This document shows, in pieces, positions 1 to 8,218 of a DNA stretch of 64,000 bases; the stretch's first letter is position 1; the number at the start of each line of letters is the position of its first letter. The notes beneath the pieces were generated by a model that saw nothing but the letters and a program-made list of their open reading frames with translations, made no database searches and had not been told where the DNA came from. Origin of the DNA: Aquabacterium humicola (GTDB lineage: Bacteria; Pseudomonadota; Gammaproteobacteria; Burkholderiales; Burkholderiaceae_C); the NCBI RefSeq assembly GCF_030167915.1, contig NZ_JARGNB010000008.1, forward strand, positions 1-64,000. Direction: 5' to 3'. A program made the position numbers and the translations under genes.

Positions 1-44
1 ACCAGTCGCTTGGCCAGGTCCTCAGTATCGAAAGCCTCTGACAT
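1..44 (-). CDS. Start of the first gene of the IS66-like element (partial)
   Basis: An ATG at 44 opens a frame running off the left edge; the visible start is MSEAFDTEDLAKRLV. It reads away from the inferred element end, the orientation expected for the first gene of an IS66-type element. Fifteen codons are too few to identify a family, so the link to transposition is by position only. Confidence 0.35.
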   Translation of the reverse strand, partial: MSEAFDTEDLAKRL

Positions 45-127
45 AACGATCCCACGTAAGGTACATGGGTTCGTAGGCTCTCAGTTGCCTTCGCGGGAAT
101 CAAGGACGTGGTTGCTCGATCGCTTAC
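1..127 (-). mobile_element. Left end of an IS66-like insertion sequence (rest off-window)
   Basis: Read on the minus strand, the segment ending at 127 begins GTAAGCG, the hallmark start of IS66-family terminal repeats. An ATG lies about 83 bases inside and reads into the element, as the first IS66 gene does. The base composition is clearly more AT-rich than what follows. To its right, the reading frame of a transporter resumes in mid-domain. The eight bases after the end, GTTCATGG (128-135), would be the target duplication, because IS66 elements make 8-bp duplications. The second copy would be off-window. The family assignment rests on the terminal heptamer and the architecture only. Confidence 0.5.
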
Positions 128-1193
128 GTTCATGGTCGGTACGCTGGGCATGAGCGCGCTGGCGGTGGGCCTGGTCGAGGGCCTGGCCGAGGCGACGGCG
201 CTGATCGTCAAGGTCTTCTCGGGGGCGCTGAGCGACCACCTCGGCCGGCGCAAGGGCCTGGCGCTGTTCGGCTATGCGCTGGGCGCGCTGACCAAGCCGC
301 TGTTCGCGATCGCGCCGGGCGCCGGCATCGTGCTGACCGCGCGGCTGCTGGATCGGGTGGGCAAGGGCGTGCGCGGCGCGCCGCGCGATGCGCTGGTGGC
401 CGACCTCGCGCCGCCCGAGGTGCGTGGCGCGGCCTTCGGCCTGCGGCAGTCGCTGGACACGGTCGGCGCCTTCGTCGGCCCGCTGCTGGCGGCGGGGCTG
501 ATGCTGCTGTGGTCAGACGACTTCCGCGCGGTGTTCTGGGTCGCGGTGATCCCGGGGCTGCTGGCGGTGGCGCTGCTGTGGCTCGGCGTGCGCGAGCCCG
601 AGCGGCACGCCGGCCCGCTGCGCGGGAATCCGCTGCGCCGCGAGAGCCTGGCGCGCCTGCCGCGTGCGTACTGGGGGGTCGTGGCCATCGGCGCGGTCTT
701 CACGCTGGCGCGCTTCAGCGAAGCCTTCCTGGTGCTGCGTGCGCAGCAGGCGGGCATCGCGCTCGCGCTGGTGCCGCTGGTGATGGTGGCGATGAACCTC
801 GTCTACGCCGCGTCGGCCTATCCATTCGGCAAGTTGTCCGACCGCATGGACCACCGGACCCTGCTCGCCGCCGGCCTGGTGGTGCTGGTGGCGGCCGACC
901 TCTTGCTGGCGCTGGACAGCCACTGGACGACGCTGCTGGCCGGCGTCGCGCTGTGGGGCGTGCACATGGGCATGACCCAGGGCCTGCTGGCGACCATGGT
1001 GGCCGACACCGCGCCGGCCGAGCTGCGCGGCACCGCGTTCGGCATGTTCAGCGTGGTCAGCGGGGTGGCGATGCTGGTGGCCAGCGCGCTGGCCGGCCTG
1101 CTGTGGGACCGGCTCGGTGCGGCATTCACCTTTCACGCCGGCGCGCTCTTCGCGGGTCTGGCCTTGCTGGGCCTGCTGCTCAGGCGGACCTGA
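108..1193 (+). pseudogene. MFS transporter, 5' end removed by the insertion element
   Basis: The frame encodes about 11 hydrophobic segments of a major facilitator superfamily permease. It carries the loop 2-3 motif SDHLGRRKG near residue 45, a conserved GKGVRGAPRDALVAD stretch near residue 90 and the equivalent SDRMDHR loop in the second half. Relatives normally have about 35-45 more residues, including the first membrane segment, before the LFMVGTLGMSALAVG region. Here codons before base 128 belong to the insertion sequence, so MVARSLT is a fusion artefact. The GTG start lacks a usable ribosome-binding site. Transport substrate cannot be inferred. It may be silent, or expressed weakly from a promoter in the element. 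Confidence 0.7.
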
Positions 1194-1217
1194 GCATCGT
1201 GCCGCAGCGGCCGAAGG

Positions 1218-1361
1218 TCACGGCTGCGCGATCAACGCGCTCATGTCGATGCACACCCGGTGCAGCGCCGGATCGGACTCGTCGGTGGCGAGCCAGAAGC
1301 CGCTGAGGAGCGCGACGGCGACCACGAGTGCGGCGAGCAGGCTGGATTTCGAGCGTCCCAT
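1218..1361 (-). CDS. Small single-span membrane protein, hypothetical
   Basis: A 47-residue protein starting MGRSKSSLLAALVVAVALL has one strongly hydrophobic segment (residues 6-21) followed by a short polar tail with one Cys. It could be a membrane anchor or an uncleaved signal. No clear ribosome-binding site precedes the ATG; an alternative in-frame start at 1427 would add 22 poorly characterised residues. No family recognised. It stands alone between the truncated transporter and the GNAT gene. Confidence 0.4.
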   Translation of the reverse strand: MGRSKSSLLAALVVAVALLSGFWLATDESDPALHRVCIDMSALIAQP

Positions 1362-1536
1362 GGGGCGACAACGGGCTGGGCTAGCGTGCAGCCTACGCGG
1401 CAGCGGGCCGGCGACGCAATACGTCATCCCACGTAATGAGGTCGTGCGGTCGCCGGCGCCCGCACGGCCTCCCGGAACCGGTGCTACGCCCCGGTGCGAC
1501 GTTCTCCGGCGCCGACCGGATCAGCGCGAGGCCGCC

Positions 1537-2022
1537 TCAGGGGTCGAGCCGCATGAAGGCGACATCGGTGTCGCCGGACTCTTCGACCGGCCCGAACCCG
1601 AGCCGGGTGTAAAGCGCCAGCGCCGGCGTGTTGTCGCGGTAGACGCGCAGCGTGATCGGTACGGCGCCGTGCCTGGCGCGCACGTCGTCGATCAGCCGTT
1701 CCAGCAGCAGCCGGCCGAAGCCCCGGCCGCGCAGCCCGGGGGCCACCAGCAGGCGGCCCAGGTGAACGGCACCGCCCTCGCGCGGCCAGTGCTGGCCGAA
1801 GCCGAGCGGCGGTTCATCGGGCGGGCCGAGCACGCGGCTGGTGGCGTTCGGCGCGGCCAGCAGGGCCGGCAGCGTCGCGCCGGTGAATGGCCAGCGCACC
1901 AGCGGGCCGGCCCAGCGCAGCGTCGTGTCGGCGTCCGGCAGCCACAGCGCGATGGTGTCGTAGTCGGCGGGAACGGGGGCGCGCAGGCCGGGCGCCTGGC
2001 CGGTATCGAGGGGCAGCGGCAT
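1537..2022 (-). CDS. GNAT-family N-acetyltransferase
   Basis: Predicted acetyl-CoA-dependent N-acetyltransferase of 161 residues. The acetyl-CoA pyrophosphate loop is visible as LLVAPGLRGRGFG (residues 91-103, matching the R/Q-x-x-G-x-G/A rule). The C-terminal NTPALALYTRLGF block (131-143) is typical of the last strand and helix of the fold. The acceptor substrate (protein N-terminus, small amine or antibiotic) cannot be told from sequence. It reads on the same strand as the PAS-receiver gene upstream of it, with a 25-nt gap, so they may be co-transcribed. Confidence 0.85.
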   Translation of the reverse strand: MPLPLDTGQAPGLRAPVPADYDTIALWLPDADTTLRWAGPLVRWPFTGATLPALLAAPNATSRVLGPPDEPPLGFGQHWPREGGAVHLGRLLVAPGLRGRGFGRLLLERLIDDVRARHGAVPITLRVYRDNTPALALYTRLGFGPVEESGDTDVAFMRLDP

Positions 2023-2047
2023 CGCGCGAGTATGCGCGCGCTCGCGC

Positions 2048-2983
2048 CTAGGCGGCGATGGGAGCGTCCATGGCGACCGGCGGCCGGGCGGGCAGGGCGC
2101 CGGCGACGGTCTCGGTGCCGCGCGGGCGGGCGTCGATCTCCTGCAGCGCGGCCTCGACGTGCATCAGCACCTGCCGCGACGACCACGGTTTCGCGAGGTA
2201 GCGGAAGACATCCACCTGGCGCTCGCCGTCGAGCACGCGCGATAGCTGCTGTGCGTCGACAAGCATCAGGCGCAGCGCCTGCGGCTGCAGTGCGCGCGCC
2301 TGTCCCAGCAGCGCGACGCCGTCGAGCGCGGGCATCTCGCAGTCGCTGATCACCAGGTCGAAGTGGCTCTGCCGCAGGTGCCCGATGGCCTCGTGCGCAT
2401 CGGTGCAGGCCACGAGGTCCAGCCGGGCGCCGAGGTGCCGCTGCAGCAGGCGCGCCAGGCAAGCGGCCAGCGGCGCCTCGTCGTCGACGATCAGGGCCCG
2501 CGCCCGTTGCGCGACCGGCGCGGCGGCCGTATCGGCCGGGCGCACGCGGTGCCGCTCCGGCACGTCGCGGCCGGTCAGCACCAGCAGCGTGGTCGTGCCC
2601 GTTTCGCCGGCCAGCGGCTGCAGCAGGAAGTCCACCGTGATGCGTTGCGACTCGGCGGTCTTGATCGGCAGCGGCAGGGGCGTCGCATGGCCGGCGCGGG
2701 CGGCGACCAGCGCATAGCGCCAGGCCGCGCGGCCTTCGCGCAGGTGCTGCGCCCACGGCGTGGCATCGAAGGGCCGGCCGGCCACGTCGGCCAGCCGCGC
2801 GCCCACCAGCGCGAGCGCCGCCTCGTTGGCGTGCAGCACGAGGCCGCCGGGCGTCAGCGCGATGCCGAAGGTGCTGGCATTGGCCACGGCCGGCCGCATC
2901 GCCAGCGGGCCGTGCTGCAGGCGCACCGGCGCGCCGTGCAGCGCGGGGAAACGGTCGGAGGACAGGGCGGGCGGGGGCTGCAT
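2048..2983 (-). CDS. PAS domain-response regulator receiver protein
   Basis: A 311-residue signalling protein with no DNA-binding output. Residues 31-135 form a PAS-like sensor, and residues 162-285 form a receiver domain. The acidic pocket is D167/D168, the phospho-acceptor is D214 (ISDCEMP) and the conserved lysine is K265 (LAKPW). The usual switch Thr/Ser is missing: LMLVDAQ has valine there, which may weaken coupling of phosphorylation to output. The proline/alanine-rich tail is featureless. It probably works as a single-domain relay or partner-binding module for a distant kinase; no kinase gene lies next to it. Confidence 0.75.
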   Translation of the reverse strand: MQPPPALSSDRFPALHGAPVRLQHGPLAMRPAVANASTFGIALTPGGLVLHANEAALALVGARLADVAGRPFDATPWAQHLREGRAAWRYALVAARAGHATPLPLPIKTAESQRITVDFLLQPLAGETGTTTLLVLTGRDVPERHRVRPADTAAAPVAQRARALIVDDEAPLAACLARLLQRHLGARLDLVACTDAHEAIGHLRQSHFDLVISDCEMPALDGVALLGQARALQPQALRLMLVDAQQLSRVLDGERQVDVFRYLAKPWSSRQVLMHVEAALQEIDARPRGTETVAGALPARPPVAMDAPIAA

Positions 2984-3106
2984 GGTCGCTGCGGTCGGCC
3001 GGAGAACATCGGATGTGTTCGATGTCGGCGCATCGCGCCGCGGCCTGCAGCCCGCGCCTGTGGGGAATTCTGGTGACCGGCCGTGGGGCCGGCTGGCGCG
3101 CGGGTG

Positions 3107-3391
3107 TCAGGCGCTCTTCGGCGGCTTCAGCGCCGCCACCGGCACCGCGCCGATGTCACCGTCCAGGAAGACCACCGCGATGTGGTGGCCCCGTGCGACC
3201 CAGCATCCCGGCACGGCGCTCGCGCCGGCCTTGACGAACGAGGCCATCCGGGCCGACCCGACGCAGGGCCCTTGTTCGTCCTGCAGCAGGATGGAGGCAC
3301 CATCCTGCAGCTCCGCCACGCCGACCACGGCGGCGTGGCCCAGGACTGAAACCAACAGCAGCGGCAGCGCCGCGAACAGCTTGACCATCAT
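3107..3391 (-). CDS. Small secreted protein, hypothetical
   Basis: A 94-residue protein with a clear signal peptide (MMVKLFAALPLLLVSVLGHA, cleavage near residue 20). Its mature part has two Cys residues that could form a disulphide. GAGGTG lies just upstream of the paired ATG codons at 3386-3391, so I place the start there rather than at the in-frame GTG 12 bases earlier. No family recognised. The next gene on the same strand is the DUF72 gene upstream of it. Confidence 0.6.
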   Translation of the reverse strand: MMVKLFAALPLLLVSVLGHAAVVGVAELQDGASILLQDEQGPCVGSARMASFVKAGASAVPGCWVARGHHIAVVFLDGDIGAVPVAALKPPKSA

Positions 3392-3480
3392 GGGGCACCT
3401 CACTGTCGACGGGTTCCCAACGACGTGTCAGGTGTTCCAGTCGCTTGCCGCCGGGTGGGCAAGCGCCGTGCCGCCGCGGG

Positions 3481-4455
3481 TCACGACGCGGCCGGCATCG
3501 CGCCGAGCAGTTCCTGCAGGCGTCGCGCGGCGCGGATGCCCTGGTCCTCGTAGTTGACGTTGACCAGCACCTGCACCTCGAAGGCCTGCTCCGCGAGGCG
3601 GACGGTCCGCTGGGCGAGGTCCCGCAGCTCGTCGTCGCTGTACTCGTAGTTGAAGCGTTCGGACGAGGCCGTCAGCCCCTTCGCGTTCCAGGTCTCGGCG
3701 TTGCGGCCGTGCAGCCGCACGACGGCCAGCGCCGGGTCGGTCACCGCCCACACGCCCTGGGCATAGTGACCCACGCCCTGCGGCTCGTCGACGACGACGT
3801 GCACGACGCCGAGCGCGCGCTCCCACGCCAGCGTGCGCTCGGCGCGCTCGGGTGCGAACCAGCTCTGGTTGCGGAACTCCACCGCCAGCCGGTGCCCGGC
3901 CATGCGCTCGACGCAGTGCTCGACGTGCGCGACCCAGTCGCGCGCGGAACTCACCCACGGCGCGAACTGGAAGTGCACCGCGCGCAGCTTGCCCGAGTGG
4001 CGCAGCGGCGCGATGGCCTCGATGAAGCGGCGCCACAACTCGTCGCGCAGCTCGGTGGGCAGGTCGGCGTAGTAGTGGTTCTTCTGGCGGGGCTCGAGCG
4101 GCGGCAGCAGCGGCTGCAGGTCGGGCGGGAACGAGGCCGGCGGGGTCTGGTGGCCGGTCAGTGCGCGGAAGGCCTTGATGTTGAAGCGGAAGTCCGCCGG
4201 CGTGCGCTCGACCCACAGCGCGGCGTTCTGCGGCACCGGCATCGCGAAGTAGCTGGAGTCGACCTCGACGACCGGAAAGCACGACGCGTAGTAGCGCAGC
4301 CGCGCCTCGGCCGAGCTGCAACCCTTCGGGTAGAAGCCGCCGGACTTGATCAGCGATGCATCGGTCCAGCTGCAGGTGCCGATCACGATGTTGCCGCGCG
4401 GGCCGACCGGCGCGGGGCACTGGGGTGCGAACAATTCGGCTTGCGTGCGCGACAT
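3481..4455 (-). CDS. DUF72 family protein (YecE-like)
   Basis: A 324-residue cytoplasmic protein with the DUF72 TIM-barrel signatures: IVIGTCSWTD near residue 23, VEVDSSYFAMP near residue 63, AVEFRNQSWF near residue 193 and VVRLHGRNAETW near residue 245. Its biochemical role is unknown; crystallised relatives resemble metal-dependent TIM-barrel hydrolases/isomerases. Length is at the upper end for the family. It lies alone on the minus strand, with no functional context beyond the downstream small secreted protein. Confidence 0.88.
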   Translation of the reverse strand: MSRTQAELFAPQCPAPVGPRGNIVIGTCSWTDASLIKSGGFYPKGCSSAEARLRYYASCFPVVEVDSSYFAMPVPQNAALWVERTPADFRFNIKAFRALTGHQTPPASFPPDLQPLLPPLEPRQKNHYYADLPTELRDELWRRFIEAIAPLRHSGKLRAVHFQFAPWVSSARDWVAHVEHCVERMAGHRLAVEFRNQSWFAPERAERTLAWERALGVVHVVVDEPQGVGHYAQGVWAVTDPALAVVRLHGRNAETWNAKGLTASSERFNYEYSDDELRDLAQRTVRLAEQAFEVQVLVNVNYEDQGIRAARRLQELLGAMPAAS

Positions 4456-4514
4456 GCGTCCATCCTAGTGTCCGCGCCGCTCAAGCCGCGCGCGCGCCGG
4501 CCGATAGCGCGCAC

Positions 4515-4793
4515 ATGAACGGCAGGAAAGGCGTCTACGACTGGGAGCACGAGCCTTCGGGTGAACGGCGCTCGGAATTCCGCAGCTCGCTCGCCTCCGA
4601 CTGGCAGCACAGCACGCAATCGACCTTCGCCGAGCCGAGCCGGCTCGATGGCCGGCGTGCCCGGGCGCGCACCTCGGAGCGCGGCCTCTCGCGTGGCGCG
4701 GTGGTGCTGATCGTGGCCGGATCGCTGGTGCTGGCCAGCGTCGGCGCGCTGGCGGACTGGTGGCCGGCGCTGGGCCGCTTCTTCGGCCGCTGA
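4515..4793 (+). CDS. Small C-terminally anchored membrane protein, hypothetical
   Basis: A 92-residue protein whose first 60 residues are highly charged. One hydrophobic segment follows near residues 61-80 (AVVLIVAGSLVLASVGALA), then a short WWPALGRFFGR tail. The topology suggests a tail-anchored inner-membrane protein with a cytoplasmic N-terminus. The ATG at 4515 has no convincing ribosome-binding site, and no family is recognised. It sits between the divergent DUF72 gene and the chitinase gene. Confidence 0.5.
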   Translation: MNGRKGVYDWEHEPSGERRSEFRSSLASDWQHSTQSTFAEPSRLDGRRARARTSERGLSRGAVVLIVAGSLVLASVGALADWWPALGRFFGR

Positions 4794-4898
4794 GGCTGCG
4801 CCGCCCGGATGCCCGGGCCGTGCTCATGACCCGCCGGTAACCCCCGCGCTTCACAATCGCGCCCGGACAGCCGGGTCGCGGCGGTCGGGAGCGCACGG

Positions 4899-6200
4899 TT
4901 GTCGATCCGATTCAGAGGCCTGCGGCACTTCGCCGCGCTGCTGCTGGTCCTGCTGCTGTCGGGCGCGTCGACCGCCGCTCGGGCGGCAGGCCCGGCCCTG
5001 TCGGGCGCCGCGCCCATCGCGCCCTTCGGCGCCGGCTGGCGCGCCTTCGACGGCGACCCCGCGCGCGTGGTCGGCGTCTACGTGCCGAACTGGGAGTCGC
5101 CGGCGCTGCTGGACCGCTTGGCGCCGGGCAGCCTCACGCACGCGCTCTACGCCTTCCTGCGCATCTGCGGCCCCGGCCAGCTGCCGAAGGACGCGGCGGC
5201 CTGCGCGCAGCGCGAGGCCTTCCAGCTGGCGGTCACCGACACAGAGAAGACCTTCGACGCCGCGTTCGTGGCGTTGAAGCAGCGGCTGCCGGCCCTGAAG
5301 GTGGTCGCCTCCGTCGGCGGATGGGGCGGCTCGGACCCGTTCTTCCACTTTGCCAACGAGCCGGCCAGGCGCGCGGTGTTCGTCGACTCGGCCGTCGCCT
5401 TCCTGCGTGCGCACCCCGCCTTCGACGGCATCGACATCGACTGGGAGCATCCGACGAGCAACGGCTCGGCCAATGGCGTGGCGCTCGGCGCGCCGGAGGA
5501 CGGCCAGGGCTATGCCGCGCTGATGATCGACCTGCGCCGCGCGGTCGATGCACTCGGCCGCGAGACCGGCCGCCGCTACCTCGTGACGAGCGCGGTGAAC
5601 ACCACCGATGCGATCGTCCGCAGGATCGATTTCCGCCGCGCCGCGCCGGCCCTGGACCTGCTGTTCATGATGACCTACGACTTCTACGGTGGCTGGTCCG
5701 CGAGCGCCGGCCACCATGCCGCGCTGCTCGATGGCCGCCCCGGCACGAACGAGAGCCTGGCCGGGGCGGTGAAGGCCCTCACCGACGCGGGCATGCCGAA
5801 GGCCAAGCTCGTCGCCGGCGTGGCGATGTACGGCCGGGGTTTCAGCGGCGTGGTGCCGCCGCGGCGCGGCGCGAGCTTCAACGGCGCGAAGAAGACCGGC
5901 CCGTTCCCGCCCGGCGAAGGGGTGCTGACCTGGCGCGAGATCGCCGCGCTCTACGTCGACACCCACGGCCGCGGCCGGGGCGGCTTCCAGGTCGTGCAGG
6001 ACCCGGTGACCCAGGGTTATGCGCTCTGGAACCCGGCGACGCGCCGCTACCTCGGCTACGACGATCCGCGCGCGGTCATGGCCAAGGGGGCTTATGCACG
6101 CCGCGAGGGGCTGGCCGGCGTGTTCGCCTGGGAGCTGTCGCAGGACAACGGAGACCTGCTCGACGCGATGAACCGGGGGATGGGGAAACGGCCCCGTTGA
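4899..6200 (+). CDS. Secreted glycoside hydrolase family 18 (chitinase-like)
   Basis: A 433-residue exported glycosidase predicted to cleave beta-1,4-linked N-acetylglucosamine polymers. A signal peptide covers residues 1-30. The GH18 barrel shows SVGG at 138-141 and the catalytic DxxDxDxE motif as D176, D179, D181 and E183 (FDGIDIDWEHP), with E183 the acid/base. Substrate-site blocks MMTYDFYG and an aromatic-rich C-terminal strand (GVFAWELSQDNGD) follow. No chitin-binding module is present, so it may act on soluble oligomers or on peptidoglycan-like substrates. The best start is TTG at 4899, preceded by GGGAG, because no ATG lies ahead of the signal peptide. Confidence 0.85.
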   Translation: MSIRFRGLRHFAALLLVLLLSGASTAARAAGPALSGAAPIAPFGAGWRAFDGDPARVVGVYVPNWESPALLDRLAPGSLTHALYAFLRICGPGQLPKDAAACAQREAFQLAVTDTEKTFDAAFVALKQRLPALKVVASVGGWGGSDPFFHFANEPARRAVFVDSAVAFLRAHPAFDGIDIDWEHPTSNGSANGVALGAPEDGQGYAALMIDLRRAVDALGRETGRRYLVTSAVNTTDAIVRRIDFRRAAPALDLLFMMTYDFYGGWSASAGHHAALLDGRPGTNESLAGAVKALTDAGMPKAKLVAGVAMYGRGFSGVVPPRRGASFNGAKKTGPFPPGEGVLTWREIAALYVDTHGRGRGGFQVVQDPVTQGYALWNPATRRYLGYDDPRAVMAKGAYARREGLAGVFAWELSQDNGDLLDAMNRGMGKRPR

Positions 6201-6240
6201 AGCGCCGCGGCCGCGATCGCTGGCGCTGACGGCGCGCGGC

Positions 6241-6264
6241 ACGGGCACGGGCACGGGCACGGGC
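6241..6264. repeat. Hexanucleotide tandem repeat ACGGGC x4
   Basis: Four perfect tandem copies of ACGGGC lie 30 bases upstream of the DUF4142 ribosome-binding site, after the end of the chitinase gene. Such a tract could vary in copy number by slippage and shift promoter spacing, but no promoter elements are clear here. Confidence 0.8.
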
Positions 6265-6305
6265 CTTGCCGCGCCGGCTCGACACCGCTTGTCGAGGAGC
6301 CCGTG

Positions 6306-6932
6306 ATGCGACCCCCGATTCCTGTGCTTGCGCCGGCCGTCCTCGGTCTGCTGCTCCTGGTCAGCGCCGCCGGCGTGCCGGCGCAGCCCGCCTCCGGCCC
6401 GGTGCCGATCGCGCAGGCGGCGGGGCCGAGCGCGCCGCACGCGCTGGCGCGGGCCGACATCACCTTCATGAAGAACGCCGCGCAGGCCGGCCATGCCGAG
6501 AAGGCGGCCGCCCAGCTCGCGCTGCAGCGGTCGAAGCACACGCAGGTGCGCGCCTTCGCGCAGCAGATGGTCGACGAGCACGGCAAGGCCCACGCGGAGC
6601 TGGCCGCGCTGGCCGCGGCCAGGCACGTGACGCTGCCGGACAAGCTCTCGATCACCCAGCGCGCGAGCCTGAAGCTGCTGGCGACCGCGGCCGACGACAA
6701 GTTCGACCAGCGTTATGCGAAGAGCTTCGGCGTGCGCGCGCACCGCGATGCGGTGGCGCTGTTCCAGAAGGCCGCCAACCGCGCTGCCGATGCCCAGCTG
6801 CGGGCGTTCGCCGCCAAGACGCTGCCGGTCGTCCAGCAGCACCAGACGCAGGCCGAGGACCTGCTGCGCGCGGTCGAGCGCGATGCGCGGCCCGAGCAGT
6901 CGGCAGCCGGCGGCGCACCGCCGCGGCGCTGA
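6306..6932 (+). CDS. DUF4142 family secreted protein
   Basis: A 208-residue exported helical protein of the DUF4142 family (ferritin-like four-helix fold, function unknown; often linked to stress responses). The signal peptide covers about 25 residues. The family core starts with ADITFMKNAAQAG near residue 50 and has the conserved FAQQMVDEHGKAHAEL block. The Ala/Pro tail is low complexity. GAGGAG at 6294-6299 sits 6 nt before the ATG at 6306, so I prefer it to the GTG at 6303. It is a single-gene unit. Confidence 0.85.
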   Translation: MRPPIPVLAPAVLGLLLLVSAAGVPAQPASGPVPIAQAAGPSAPHALARADITFMKNAAQAGHAEKAAAQLALQRSKHTQVRAFAQQMVDEHGKAHAELAALAAARHVTLPDKLSITQRASLKLLATAADDKFDQRYAKSFGVRAHRDAVALFQKAANRAADAQLRAFAAKTLPVVQQHQTQAEDLLRAVERDARPEQSAAGGAPPRR

Positions 6933-6978
6933 AGGCGCGAGGCGCCGGCATGGCGTCCAGGGGCCTTTCCCCCGTCGG

Positions 6979-6984
6979 TAGAAT
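6979..6984 (+). promoter_or_regulatory. -10 box directly before the 6992 start
   Basis: TAGAAT is followed by 7 bases and then ATG, so transcription would begin at or next to the start codon. No -35 hexamer is evident. Confidence 0.5.
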
Positions 6985-6991
6985 CGGCGCC

Positions 6992-7354
6992 ATGCCCTCC
7001 CGGGTGATGGCCCTCCTTCTCTGCTTCGTCCTGCTCTGGACCAGCCTCGGCGTCAGCGCGGCGCCGCCCGCCGCTGCGCCGGACTGCACGGCGCCGGGCC
7101 ACGCCATTCTCGAAGCCGCTGAACTGGCCATGCCCGACGACGGCGCGCCAACGTACCCGAGGGTCGACGGCCTGCCGTCGCCGGTCCTCGGCGACGCGTC
7201 GGCCGAGACGCCGGGCCTGCTGCCGACGCCGCCGACGACGCGCGAGCAGTCGCTGGTCATGGCGCCGCCGCGCACGCGCTTGTCGCTGGGCACGCCGACA
7301 CCCTTCCTGGCCGGACCCCTGCGCCCCCCCTGCGGCGTTTCGTTCGCCGGCTGA
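6992..7354 (+). CDS. Small secreted proline-rich protein, hypothetical
   Basis: A 120-residue protein with a typical signal peptide (residues 1-23, ending SLGVSA) and a proline-, threonine- and alanine-rich, probably unstructured mature part containing two Cys. A longer in-frame extension upstream exists, but the signal peptide and the -10 box immediately ahead fix the start at 6992. No family recognised. A hairpin with a short T-containing tail follows about 100 bases downstream. Confidence 0.55.
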   Translation: MPSRVMALLLCFVLLWTSLGVSAAPPAAAPDCTAPGHAILEAAELAMPDDGAPTYPRVDGLPSPVLGDASAETPGLLPTPPTTREQSLVMAPPRTRLSLGTPTPFLAGPLRPPCGVSFAG

Positions 7355-7455
7355 CGCGGCGCCGCCGCGCCGTCGTCGGGCGGTCAGCGGGCCGCGTCTG
7401 CGCGGCCCCGGGCTGCCGCCACGGAACGGCGGCTGCTGCTTCCACGGCATGAGCC

Positions 7456-7480
7456 GGCCCGGCCGAGGCCGGGCCTCTTC
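7456..7480 (+). terminator. Hairpin with weak T-tract
   Basis: GGCCCGGCC and GGCCGGGCC form a 9-bp perfect inverted repeat separated by GA, followed by TCTTC. It plausibly terminates the 6992 transcript before the Bax-inhibitor-like gene. The T-tract is poor, so efficiency is uncertain. Confidence 0.4.
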
Positions 7481-7525
7481 GGCGCCCCGCGCCGTTTCCC
7501 AACGCTTCTCCTCGAAGGACGCACC

Positions 7526-8218
7526 ATGAACCAGACCACCTCCTACAACCCGCTCGGCACCGGCGTCACCGGCGCCGTCGAACGCAACCGCGTGTTGCGC
7601 AACACCTACTGGCTGCTGGCCCTGTCGATGGTGCCCACCGTGCTGGGCGCCTGGCTCGGCGTGGCCACCGGCTTCACGCGGGCCCTGTCGCCCGGCATCG
7701 GCCTCGTCGTCTTCCTCGTTGGCGCCTTCGGCTTCATGTTCGCGATCGAGAAGGCCAAGAACTCCGCCGCCGGCGTGCCGCTGCTGCTGGCGTTCACCTT
7801 CTTCATGGGCCTGATGCTGTCGCGCCTGGTCGGCGCGGTGCTGGGCCTGGCCAACGGGGCCGGCCTGATCATGACGGCCTTCGCCGGCACCGGGCTGATC
7901 TTCCTCGGCATGGCCACGCTGTCGAGCATCATCAAGCGCGACCTGACGTCGATGGGCAAATTCCTGTTCATCGGCGCGATCCTGCTGATGGTGGCCGGCA
8001 TCGCGAACGTGTTCCTGCAGTCGGGCGCGCTGATGATCGCGCTGGCGGTGCTGGCCATCGGCATCTTCTCGGCCTTCATCCTGCACGACCTCAAGCGCGT
8101 GAAGGACGGCCTCGAGACCAACTACATCACCGCCACGCTGGGCGTGTACCTGAGCCTGTACAACGTCTTCCAGTCGCTGCTCGCGTTGTTCGGCATCGCC
8201 GGCGGCCGCGACGAGTGA
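7526..8218 (+). CDS. Bax inhibitor-1/YccA family membrane protein
   Basis: A 230-residue inner-membrane protein with seven predicted membrane segments between residues 28 and 222, of the BI-1/YccA/YbhL family. E. coli YccA modulates FtsH proteolysis, and other relatives are calcium-leak channels. The AFILHDLKRVKDG block and the C-terminal TLGVYLSLYNVFQSLLALFG are family signatures. AAGGA lies 9 bases before the ATG. The stop overlaps the start of the ExoD-like gene by 4 bases, suggesting translational coupling. Confidence 0.9.
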   Translation: MNQTTSYNPLGTGVTGAVERNRVLRNTYWLLALSMVPTVLGAWLGVATGFTRALSPGIGLVVFLVGAFGFMFAIEKAKNSAAGVPLLLAFTFFMGLMLSRLVGAVLGLANGAGLIMTAFAGTGLIFLGMATLSSIIKRDLTSMGKFLFIGAILLMVAGIANVFLQSGALMIALAVLAIGIFSAFILHDLKRVKDGLETNYITATLGVYLSLYNVFQSLLALFGIAGGRDE

